Below, in pieces: positions 17,303-23,766 of a DNA stretch of 39,169 nucleotides (within the stretch, counting starts at the first letter, position 1; the number at the start of each line of letters is the position of its first letter). The stretch comes from Roseospira goensis (lineage in GTDB: Bacteria > Pseudomonadota > Alphaproteobacteria > Rhodospirillales > Rhodospirillaceae), in NCBI RefSeq assembly GCF_014197795.1, contig NZ_JACIGI010000033.1, forward strand, positions 1-39,169, in the 5' to 3' direction. The notes beneath the pieces were generated by a model, which was not told the origin of the DNA, did no database searches, and worked only from the letters and a program-made list of their open reading frames with translations. The translations under genes were made by a program, and so were the position numbers.

Positions 17303-17761
17303 ATGGGGGCCAGCCTGCAACCCCGCGGCTCCGGCGGTGGGCGCCGCCGCCGCCAGCCGATGAGCGACATCAACGTCACGCCCCTGGTGGACGTGATGCT
17401 GGTCCTGCTCGTCATCTTCATGGTCACGGCACCGCTGCTGGTGACCGGTGTCGACGTCGAACTGCCGCGCGCCGCCAGCCCCAGCCTGGACCAGGACAAC
17501 ACCGCCCTGACGGTGACGGTGCAGGCCGACGGCGCCCTGTTCCTGAACCAGACCGAAGTGCCGCTGGAGTCCCTGGCGGCGCGGGTCGACGCCATCACCG
17601 GCGCCAACCCCGAGGCCCGCGTCTATGTGCGCGGCGACGCCGGCGTGCCCTATGGCCGGGTGATGGCCGCCATGGGCGCGCTGTACGACGGCGGCTATCG
17701 CCGTGTCGCGCTCATCACGCAACCGCCGTCCACGGCCGGCGGGGCCGCGGCGGCGCAGTGA
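17303..17761 (+). CDS. tolR: Tol-Pal system protein TolR
   Basis: The partner of TolQ in the proton channel, 152 aa. A single N-terminal helix, NVTPLVDVMLVLLVIFMV (24-41), carries the proton-path aspartate D30 (E. coli D23). A periplasmic domain follows (about 50-140, with VYVRGDAGVPYGRVMAAM). The ATG at 17303 has a GAGGA site upstream; the longer frame from 17021 is a tolQ shadow. The basic stretch GGGRRRRQPMS precedes the helix on the cytoplasmic side. Confidence 0.94.
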   Translation: MGASLQPRGSGGGRRRRQPMSDINVTPLVDVMLVLLVIFMVTAPLLVTGVDVELPRAASPSLDQDNTALTVTVQADGALFLNQTEVPLESLAARVDAITGANPEARVYVRGDAGVPYGRVMAAMGALYDGGYRRVALITQPPSTAGGAAAAQ

Positions 17762-17791
17762 CCGGCGCGATGGCAACCGAGTGATGCGATC

Positions 17792-18745
17792 ATGACGCGC
17801 GGTGTTCTCGTCTCCGCCCTGATGCACGGCGCGATCGTGGTGATCGCGTGGCTGGGGCTGCCGCAGATCCTGCGGGAGCCGCCGGAGCGTCAGGCCATGC
17901 TGGTCGAGCTGGTGGAGATCGGCGAGGAAACCACGTCGATCACGCCGGTGCCGACACCGCCGCAGCCAGAGGCCGACCCGGACCCGGAGCCGGCGCCCCA
18001 ACCTCCCCCCGAGCCGGCGCCGCCGCCTCCCGCGCCCGAGCCGGAACCGGCTCCAGAACCGGTCCCGGAGCCGGAACCGGCGCCCGCGCCCGAGCCTGTC
18101 CCGGATCCCGTGCCCACGCCGGAGCCGGAGCCAGCACCCGAGCCGGAACCCGTGCCCGAACCCGACCCTGAACCGCAGCCGGAGCCCGAGGCGGTCACCG
18201 CCCCGGCGCCGCCCGTGCCGGTCGCCAAGCCGGTCGCCCCGCCGCGTCCGCCACAGCGCACACCGCCGGCGCAGACCGCCGCGACGCCGCCGGCCGCGCA
18301 GCCCGACGCGCCGGACACGGTGTTCGACTCGATGCTGCGCGACCTGACGGGTGAGGGGGGGGCTGCCAGCGAGCCGCGCGCCGAAACCGGGGCGGCCGCG
18401 CCGCGCTCCAACACCGGAGGCCGGCTGTCCGACCGCCTGACCATGACCCAGCTCGATGCCTACAAGATGCGCATCGCCGATCACGTCCGGTCCAACTGGC
18501 GCTTCAACGTGGGCGGCCGCGACGTGCTGCGCATGTCGGTCGAGATCCGGGTGCGGGTGCAGCCCGACGGCACCGTAGTGGGGGCGGAGGTGATCGGCGG
18601 CTCCGGATCCTACGGCGGCGACCCGTTCTTCACCGCGTTCGCGGATTCGGCCCGACGGGCGGTGCTGTTGTCCAGCCCGCTGCCGATTCCGCGCGAGTAC
18701 TACGACTACTTCAACGACTTCACGTTCGTGTTCACACCGCAGTAG
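17792..18745 (+). CDS. tolA: TolA-like energy transducer with Pro-Glu-rich linker
   Basis: A 317-aa periplasm-spanning protein linking TolQR to the outer membrane. The N-terminal anchor (about 6-28, [19 protein letters not shown]) retains the S-x3-H motif used with TolQ. The central region (about 50-160) is a Pro/Glu/Ala repeat rather than the long Ala/Lys helix of enterobacterial TolA, and resembles the TonB linker. The C-terminal domain (about 215-315) has a TolA/TonB-C fold, with [18 protein letters not shown] and [13 protein letters not shown]. TolA is chosen over TonB because of the operon context. tolB and pal, the usual next genes, are missing. Confidence 0.85.
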   Translation: MTRGVLVSALMHGAIVVIAWLGLPQILREPPERQAMLVELVEIGEETTSITPVPTPPQPEADPDPEPAPQPPPEPAPPPPAPEPEPAPEPVPEPEPAPAPEPVPDPVPTPEPEPAPEPEPVPEPDPEPQPEPEAVTAPAPPVPVAKPVAPPRPPQRTPPAQTAATPPAAQPDAPDTVFDSMLRDLTGEGGAASEPRAETGAAAPRSNTGGRLSDRLTMTQLDAYKMRIADHVRSNWRFNVGGRDVLRMSVEIRVRVQPDGTVVGAEVIGGSGSYGGDPFFTAFADSARRAVLLSSPLPIPREYYDYFNDFTFVFTPQ

Positions 18746-18829
18746 GCTGTGCCCATCCGCCGTCGCGCAGGCGACCGGTCCGGGTGGGACCAGGCATGAC
18801 GAATTGTTCATGGCCGGGAAAGGCCGCGG

Positions 18830-18896
18830 TTAGTGCGGGGTGGGTACGCTTGGAACCGTTGAGAGCGTCCCCTTCACGTTCTTCCAATCCTCCTTG
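18830..18896 (+). other. Intergenic segment with inverted repeats, possible structured RNA
   Basis: Within the gap between tolA and rsmD (18746-18976), TTGGAA (18850-18855) can pair with TTCCAA (18882-18887), and ACGCT with AGCGT across 18846-18869. It is followed at once by the terminator-like hairpin at 18897. This could be a small RNA or a leader. The evidence is only local base pairing. Confidence 0.25.
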
Positions 18897-18929
18897 CCGG
18901 CGGTGCGTTCCCCCCGCACCGCCGGTTTT
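18897..18929 (+). terminator. Rho-independent-type terminator
   Basis: An 11-bp perfect stem, CCGGCGGTGCG (18897-18907) with CGCACCGCCGG (18915-18925), a 7-nt loop and four T afterwards. It most likely ends tolA transcription, or a small RNA, before rsmD, which begins 47 bp later. The T-run is short. Confidence 0.55.
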
Positions 18930-18976
18930 CCGTCCGCCCCGCTTGTCCCGCGCCCGCGGCCGGATAGACTGACCCC

Positions 18977-19564
18977 ATGCGTATTACATCCGGAGACTTG
19001 CGCGGGCGCCGCCTGGAGGCGCCGCCCGGCCACGCCGTCCGCCCCACCTCGGAGCGCGCCCGCGCGGCGCTGTTCGATGTCCTGGTGCATCGGTTCCAGG
19101 GCGACGGCCGCTTCGCACTGGCCGGCGCGACCGTCCTGGACGCCTGCGCCGGCACCGGCGCGCTGGGATTCGAGGCCCTGTCGCGCGGCGCCGCCGAGGT
19201 CGTGTTCCTGGAGCGGGACGCGGCCCTGACGCGGGCGCTGACGCGGCGGGCGCGGGACTGGGGGGTGGCCGGCGCGGTGCACGTGCTGACCGGCGATGTC
19301 ACCCGGCCGCCGGCGCGGCCGGCCGACCGGGCGCCGCCCACCCTGGTGCTGCTCGATCCGCCCTATGGGGCCGGCCTGGCCGGCCCCGCCCTGGCGGCGC
19401 TGGACGCCGCCGGCTGGCTGGCGCCGGGCGCCCTGTGCGTGGTGGAGACGGCCCGTACAGAGCCGTTCGACGCGCCACCGGGGTTCGCGCCCTGCGACGA
19501 TCGCAGCCATGGCCGTGTCCGCCTGCGCATCCTGCGGCGGGCCGACGGCGGCCCAGACGGGTAG
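18977..19564 (+). CDS. rsmD: 16S rRNA (guanine-N2) methyltransferase RsmD
   Basis: Methylates G966 of 16S rRNA. MRITSGDLRGRRLEAP at the N-terminus, motif I LDACAGTGALGFEALSRG (54-71), LERD (78-81) and the catalytic DPPYGAGL (127-134) are typical. At 195 aa it is full length. The ATG at 18977 follows a terminator-like hairpin, so it probably has its own promoter. It is convergent with the channel gene, separated by the palindromic repeat at 19571-19634. In many alphaproteobacteria rsmD follows a pseudouridine synthase gene; that neighbour is not here. Confidence 0.94.
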   Translation: MRITSGDLRGRRLEAPPGHAVRPTSERARAALFDVLVHRFQGDGRFALAGATVLDACAGTGALGFEALSRGAAEVVFLERDAALTRALTRRARDWGVAGAVHVLTGDVTRPPARPADRAPPTLVLLDPPYGAGLAGPALAALDAAGWLAPGALCVVETARTEPFDAPPGFAPCDDRSHGRVRLRILRRADGGPDG

Positions 19565-19570
19565 CGTGTG

Positions 19571-19634
19571 CCCACGCGGACGCATGGGCGCGAGGCCCCA
19601 GGTTCTCCCGGGTCCACGCTCCGGCGTGGACCCG
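19571..19634. repeat. Dispersed double-palindrome repeat, copy A
   Basis: Two adjacent palindromes: CCCACGCG/CGCATGGG (19571-19588, one mismatch) and CGGGTCCACGC/GCGTGGACCCG around a TCCG loop (19609-19634, perfect 11-bp arms). The spacing and flanking words (GGGCGCGAG, GGTTCTC) match copy B at 25770-25834. It sits between the convergent rsmD and channel genes, a typical place for REP-like elements, and may also act as a bidirectional stop or mRNA protector. Confidence 0.75.
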
Positions 19635-19637
19635 GCC

Positions 19638-20462
19638 TCAGCCCTCGCCTTCGGTCTCGATCTTGAGGGTCTCGCCGCAGTGCTTGCAGTGCACCGCATC
19701 CACATCGTGCCGGCTCAGGCCGCAACTGTGGCACGTGTGGCGCACCTTGGGCGGGCGGAACACCGTCTGCAACAGGCGCAGGAACAGGGCCACCCCCACG
19801 ACCATGATGACCACCGACAGCAGTCGGCCGCCGGTGCCCGTCAGGGTGATGTCGCCGAAGCCGGTGGTGGTCAGCGTGGCGACCGCGAAGTACAGCGCAT
19901 CGACATAGCTGGCGATGGCCGGATTGACCTCGTGCTGGAGCACGAACACCAGCGCCGTGACCACGAACAGGAACGTGACCAGGTTGATGACGCTGATGAT
20001 GAGGTCTTCGTTGCGGCGGAAGAACGGGGTTTCCCGCCGCAGGTCGCGCAGCACCTGATAGGAATGCAACAGCCGCACCAGCCGCAGCACCCGCAGGAAC
20101 GCCAGATTGCCGGCCAGCAGCGGCGCCAGCAGCAGCGAGAACACCACCACCACGTCGGCCAGGGTGGTCAGCCGCAGCAGGTAGCGGCGGCGGTTGGGCG
20201 CGATCCACAGCCGCGCCGCCAGGTCGGCCAGCACCACCAGCCCGATCAGGATATCGGCCACGATGATCGGGGGCGTGGCCACCATCGGCAGCGTGGCGAC
20301 GATGAAGGCGATGGTGCAGAGATCGAAGACGATCAGACCGTAGCGAAAGCGGGTCGCCTGGCGCCCGTGCCCGGTGTAGAGCGTCGTCAGCCGCAGCTTG
20401 AGGGATAGGCGCGGCGGCGCGTCGCTCTCGGGTGTCCTGTCGGTGCCCGGACGGTCGGTCAT
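19638..20462 (-). CDS. Potassium-channel-like membrane protein with C-terminal zinc-ribbon motif
   Basis: A 274-aa inner-membrane protein of the voltage-gated-like ion-channel superfamily. Hydrophobic segments lie near 41-60, 66-85, 100-118, 153-176 and 210-232. An S4-like helix has R124, R127 and R130, and the pore loop has the filter TTTGFGD (198-204, a variant of TVGYGD). The C-terminal tail after 240 has C244-x2-C247 and C259-x2-C262, a four-cysteine zinc-ribbon pattern that is probably cytosolic. I infer a K+ or monovalent-cation channel gated or stabilised by metal or redox. The ATG at 20462 overlaps the stop of a 28-codon ORF (ATGA). The ATG of the longer frame lies in that region and is less likely. 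Confidence 0.8.
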   Translation of the reverse strand: MTDRPGTDRTPESDAPPRLSLKLRLTTLYTGHGRQATRFRYGLIVFDLCTIAFIVATLPMVATPPIIVADILIGLVVLADLAARLWIAPNRRRYLLRLTTLADVVVVFSLLLAPLLAGNLAFLRVLRLVRLLHSYQVLRDLRRETPFFRRNEDLIISVINLVTFLFVVTALVFVLQHEVNPAIASYVDALYFAVATLTTTGFGDITLTGTGGRLLSVVIMVVGVALFLRLLQTVFRPPKVRHTCHSCGLSRHDVDAVHCKHCGETLKIETEGEG

Positions 20463-20545
20463 GCCGGGTCGTCCCCGCCGGCCTCGTCGAGGGCGGCGCG
20501 CAGGGCCGGGTCGAGCTCCCGCGCCAGGCGGGCACGCAGGGTCAT
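20459..20545 (-). CDS. Candidate 28-aa small protein overlapping the channel gene
   Basis: A short ORF starting at the ATG at 20545, with a GGGAG site about 10 bp upstream, ending TGA in a 4-bp overlap with the channel start. The product begins MTLRARLARELDPALRAAL, an Arg/Leu-rich potential amphipathic helix with an acidic end. It could be a real small protein or a translated leader that couples translation to the channel, which itself lacks a clear ribosome-binding site. The function is unknown. Confidence 0.4.
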   Translation of the reverse strand: MTLRARLARELDPALRAALDEAGGDDPA

Positions 20546-20607
20546 GGACGGCTTCTCCCGCAACGGAGCGTCGAGACGGCGGCACAAGGGCACCGGCCCA
20601 TCCCGCT

Positions 20608-21309
20608 TTATGCGTCCCGGGACGGTCGCTGCGCAATGGTCAGGTGCACGGACCGGCCGCCCTCCTCCCAACGGACCGTCTCGCACATGGCGCGCATCAG
20701 GGCGATGCCGCGCCCGCGCGGGCGCGTCGCCGGTGGATCGGCCGGCGCCGGGTCGGCGTTGTCCGGACACGGCGGGATGAAGCCGGGACCGCGGTCGACC
20801 ACACAGGCGGTCCAGCCGTCCGGCTCCGGTGTGACGGTCACCAGAACCGGGCGGTCGCCGCGCTCCGGGTCGGCCAGGGCGGCGTCGACGGCGGCGCTGT
20901 GCGCCAGCCACCCGGCGGCGTCGCTGCGCAGGTGCGGCGGGACCCGCAGGCAGCCATGCAGCATTGCGTTGACCACGGCCTCGTGCACCGCCAGCCGTAG
21001 GCCGTCGCGGCGGGTTTCCAGCCCGGGCCAGTGCCGGAGGGCGGCGGTCACCACGGCCTGGGCGACGTCGAGGCGCCAGGCCGAGGCGGCGCTCAGCAGC
21101 AGGGCGAGGCCGCCGGCGGCAACCGCGGCCTCGGCGCGGACGGCCAGGTCGGGCGCGGCGGCGGCGGCCTCGGCGGCCACCAGGCCGTGACGCGGCGGCA
21201 GCAGAGCGCGGAGCAACAGCCCGTCGCCGGTGGTGTCGATGGTGGCTTCGTCCATACACGCAAGCGAGGCCGCGTCCGGCACGACGCGGTCCGTCTCCGT
21301 CTCCGTCAT
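20608..21309 (-). CDS. ATP-binding anti-sigma-factor-like protein (HATPase_c)
   Basis: A 233-aa protein with a C-terminal GHKL/HATPase_c_2 domain (about 80-228). The N box is LAVHEAVVNAMLHG (E110, N114), G1 is VVDRGPGF (171-178) and G2 is GRGIALMRAM (199-208). This is the RsbW/SpoIIAB-like type, which binds a sigma factor or phosphorylates an anti-sigma antagonist. The N-terminal about 75 residues are Ala-rich, without a recognised domain. There are no membrane helices. No sigma factor, STAS-domain antagonist or phosphatase gene is next to it, so its partner must be elsewhere. It lies 62 bp upstream of the 28-aa ORF and channel gene on the same strand. Confidence 0.8.
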   Translation of the reverse strand: MTETETDRVVPDAASLACMDEATIDTTGDGLLLRALLPPRHGLVAAEAAAAAPDLAVRAEAAVAAGGLALLLSAASAWRLDVAQAVVTAALRHWPGLETRRDGLRLAVHEAVVNAMLHGCLRVPPHLRSDAAGWLAHSAAVDAALADPERGDRPVLVTVTPEPDGWTACVVDRGPGFIPPCPDNADPAPADPPATRPRGRGIALMRAMCETVRWEEGGRSVHLTIAQRPSRDA

Positions 21310-21448
21310 CGCGGGCTCCGGGCCTGCCGGCGGGGACTGTCCGGCCTGCCCCCAGTGTGCACCCGAGGCGCCGTCGAAGCCCAGGGGAAAGGCATCGGGG
21401 CCGCGGGAGATGATCGGACGGGTCGATCAAAGGAGGACGAAATCCCTG

Positions 21449-21478
21449 TTGGACGGCCGATGATCCATGCCCTATTAA
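21449..21478 (+). promoter_or_regulatory. Predicted promoter for the metal exporter
   Basis: A -35-like TTGGAC (21449-21454) and a -10-like TATTAA (21473-21478) are separated by 18 bp. The start of transcription would fall near 21485, inside the Fur-type box. This AT-rich patch stands out in its surroundings. Confidence 0.5.
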
Positions 21479-21480
21479 TG

Positions 21481-21497
21481 TTGAGAATGATTCGCAA
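21481..21497. promoter_or_regulatory. Fur/Mur-family operator
   Basis: TTGAGAATGATTCGCAA is a 17-bp dyad with one mismatched pair (arms TTGAGAAT and ATTCGCAA around G). It follows the 7-1-7 Fur box pattern TGATAAT-N-ATTATCA. It overlaps the predicted transcription start 40 bp ahead of the exporter gene, a position suited to metal-dependent repression. Confidence 0.6.
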
Positions 21498-21536
21498 TAC
21501 GGCCCTGCCCGGCCGCCACCGACTCGGGAGCGCCCC

Positions 21537-22778
21537 ATGACGACGCTGATTGCGGCCACCACACGTACCCTCACCAGCGGCCTCCGCCCTGCCGGCGGCG
21601 GTCGCGCCGGACTGCCGCCCCTGACGGGACCGATCCGGCGGGCACTGGCGCTGCTGGCCCTGGCCGTGGCCGCCCTGGCGGTCCCCGACGGGCCGGCGCT
21701 GCTGCTGGGGGCGCTCAGCGAGGCCTATCTGGCGGTGGCGGTGTTCGTGGCCGGCACCCTGGTGCTGCTGGCGCTGGCGGAGCGCGGGCTGGGCACCGAC
21801 CTGGGCAGCCTGCTGCGCCGCCATGCCCGCTGGCAGGTCCCCATCGCCGCCCTTTTGGGGGCATTCCCGGGGTGCGGTGGCGCCATCGTGGCGCTGACCC
21901 AGTACACCCGTGGTCACCTCAGCCTGGGCGGCGTGGTGGCGACCCTGACCGCGACCATGGGCGATGCCATGTTCCTGCTGCTGGCGCAGGCGCCGGAGGT
22001 GGCGCTGCTCGTGCTGGGGATCAGCATGGTCGTCGGCGTGCTCTCCGGCTGGGCGGTGGACGCGATCCACGGTCCCGGCTTCCTGCGCCCGACGGCGCCC
22101 GCCGGAGTGAGCGGCGCCGCGTGCGGGGCGGCCTGCGACCGCACCGATCCAGAGGCGGCGCCCAGCCCCGTGGCGGCCCGCATCGAGCGGCTGTGGATCC
22201 TGCTGCTCGGCCCCGGCGTGGCGCTCGGCATCCTGCTGGCGTTCCAGGTCGATCCGGACGCCTGGCTGGCCCCGGTGCTCGGGGTGGCGCCGGTGCACTG
22301 GATCGGCGTGATCGGCGCGGCGGGTGCGCTGGTGCTGTGGGTGCTGCGCGGGCGCGGCATGGAGGCCGGCGCCGGCGGCGAGGAACCGGCGCGCGGCGGC
22401 GTGGACCTCGCGCCCATCGTGGCCACCACCAGCTTCGTCACCGCCTGGGTGGTGTTCGCCTTCGCCGCCTACGAGTTGGCGATGGCCGGGTTGGGCCTGG
22501 ACCTGGGGGCGCTGTTCCAGGCCGCCGCCCCGTGGGTGCCGCTGATCGCCGTCCTGGTCGGCCTGATCCCGGGCTGCGGCCCGCAGATCGTGGTCACCAC
22601 GCTGTATCTGTCGGGGATCGCGCCCTTGTCGGCACAGCTCGGCAACGCCATCGCCAACGACGGCGACGCCCTGTTCCCGGCCATCGCGGTGGCGCCCAAG
22701 GCGGCGGCGGTGGCGACGGTGTACAGCGCCCTCCCGGCCTTGATCGTGGGCTACGGCGCCTACGCGGTGTGGGGCTGA
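21537..22778 (+). CDS. ArsP_2/DUF2899-type putative heavy-metal (manganese) exporter
   Basis: A 413-aa polytopic inner-membrane protein with about ten hydrophobic segments, matching what I know of PF11449, often named putative manganese transporter. Two PGCG motifs (111-114 and 345-348) lie in two homologous halves: residues 107-154 and 341-388 share PGCG, IV-T-Y, GDA-F and a closing AP. A hydrophilic loop with two cysteines (about 183-212) separates the halves. A Fur-type operator and a promoter lie directly upstream, and a GGGAG ribosome-binding site is 5 bp before the ATG. Substrate assignment is tentative; the Fur-type box argues for Mn or Fe rather than arsenic. It converges on the BKACE gene 22 bp away. 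Confidence 0.78.
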   Translation: MTTLIAATTRTLTSGLRPAGGGRAGLPPLTGPIRRALALLALAVAALAVPDGPALLLGALSEAYLAVAVFVAGTLVLLALAERGLGTDLGSLLRRHARWQVPIAALLGAFPGCGGAIVALTQYTRGHLSLGGVVATLTATMGDAMFLLLAQAPEVALLVLGISMVVGVLSGWAVDAIHGPGFLRPTAPAGVSGAACGAACDRTDPEAAPSPVAARIERLWILLLGPGVALGILLAFQVDPDAWLAPVLGVAPVHWIGVIGAAGALVLWVLRGRGMEAGAGGEEPARGGVDLAPIVATTSFVTAWVVFAFAAYELAMAGLGLDLGALFQAAAPWVPLIAVLVGLIPGCGPQIVVTTLYLSGIAPLSAQLGNAIANDGDALFPAIAVAPKAAAVATVYSALPALIVGYGAYAVWG

Positions 22779-22800
22779 GCGGGCGGCCCCGGGTGGGGGG

Positions 22801-23730
22801 TCAGAATCCCACCCGGTCGCCGCCCTTTAGGCCCAGCAGGGCGCGCGCCTCGTCCGGGCCGGCGACGGGGCGGCCGAGGCCCTCCACCACCGCGCGGACG
22901 GCGCGCACCTGCTCGGCATTGCTTTCGGACAGCACGCCTTTCTCCCGGAACAGGTTGTCCTCCAGGCCGACGCGGACGTGCCCGCCCAGCGCCGCCGCCA
23001 CGGTGGCCAGCCGCATCTGGTGGCGCCCCGCCCCCAGCACCGAGAAGCGGTAGGCGTCGCCGAACAGCCGGTCCGCGGTGCGCGTCATCGTCACCAGGTT
23101 CTCCGGGTCGGCGCCGATGCCGCCCAGGATGCCGAGGCAGAATTGCAGGAACAGCGGCGGTTTCGCGATCCCCCGGTCGACGAAGTGGGCCAGGGTGTAG
23201 AGGTGGCCCAGGTCGTAACACTCGTACTCGAAGCGGGTGCCGTGGCCGTCGGCGAGGGTGCTGTGCAGGGCCTCGATATCCGCGAAGGTGTTCTTGAAGA
23301 CGAAGTCGCGGCTCGCCTCCAGGAACTCGGGTTCCCAGGCGTGGGTCCAGTCGGTCCAGCGGTCGAGCGCCTGGAACAGCCCGAAGTTCATCGTGCCCAT
23401 GTTGCACGATGCCATCTCCGGCGCGGTGCGCACCGCGGCCTCCATGCGCTGGGTGACCGTCATCGGCATGCCGCCGCCGGTGGAGACGTTGACCACCGCG
23501 CCCGTGGCCTGCTTGATGCGGGGCAGGAACCGCAGGAACAGAGCCGGGTCGGGCGACGGCCGGCCGGTCTCCGGGTCGCGCGCGTGCAGGTGCAGGATCG
23601 CGGCCCCGGCCTCCGCCGCCGCAATGGCCTGTTCCGCGATCTGGTCGGGCGTGATGGGCAGATGCGGGCTCATGGTCGGCGTGTGCACCGAGCCGGTGAC
23701 GGCGCAGGTGATGATGACGGGGGTGGGCAT
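22801..23730 (-). CDS. Beta-keto acid cleavage enzyme (BKACE, PF05853)
   Basis: A 309-aa TIM-barrel enzyme that condenses a beta-keto acid with acetyl-CoA, releasing acetoacetate and a new acyl-CoA. Zinc ligands appear as H47 and H49 (ILHLHARDP) and E257 (VRVGLEDNLF), and the STGGG glycine loop (83-87) is present. The founder, Kce, cleaves 3-keto-5-aminohexanoate in lysine fermentation. Here the N-terminal substrate segment reads TGSVHTPTMSPHLPITP and lacks the Kce-type glutamate for the substrate amino group, so the substrate is probably different. It lies 36 bp downstream of the class III aminotransferase on the same strand, and the two probably act in sequence. Confidence 0.9.
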   Translation of the reverse strand: MPTPVIITCAVTGSVHTPTMSPHLPITPDQIAEQAIAAAEAGAAILHLHARDPETGRPSPDPALFLRFLPRIKQATGAVVNVSTGGGMPMTVTQRMEAAVRTAPEMASCNMGTMNFGLFQALDRWTDWTHAWEPEFLEASRDFVFKNTFADIEALHSTLADGHGTRFEYECYDLGHLYTLAHFVDRGIAKPPLFLQFCLGILGGIGADPENLVTMTRTADRLFGDAYRFSVLGAGRHQMRLATVAAALGGHVRVGLEDNLFREKGVLSESNAEQVRAVRAVVEGLGRPVAGPDEARALLGLKGGDRVGF

Positions 23731-23766
23731 CAGGATGAGTTCCCTATCTCACAAGGATGGTCCGCA

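Noticed and set aside
18830-19705. Minus-strand ORF ending in KEDWKNVKGTLST-like sequence
   Set aside because: It is antisense to rsmD with no domain; its end overlaps the terminator hairpin.
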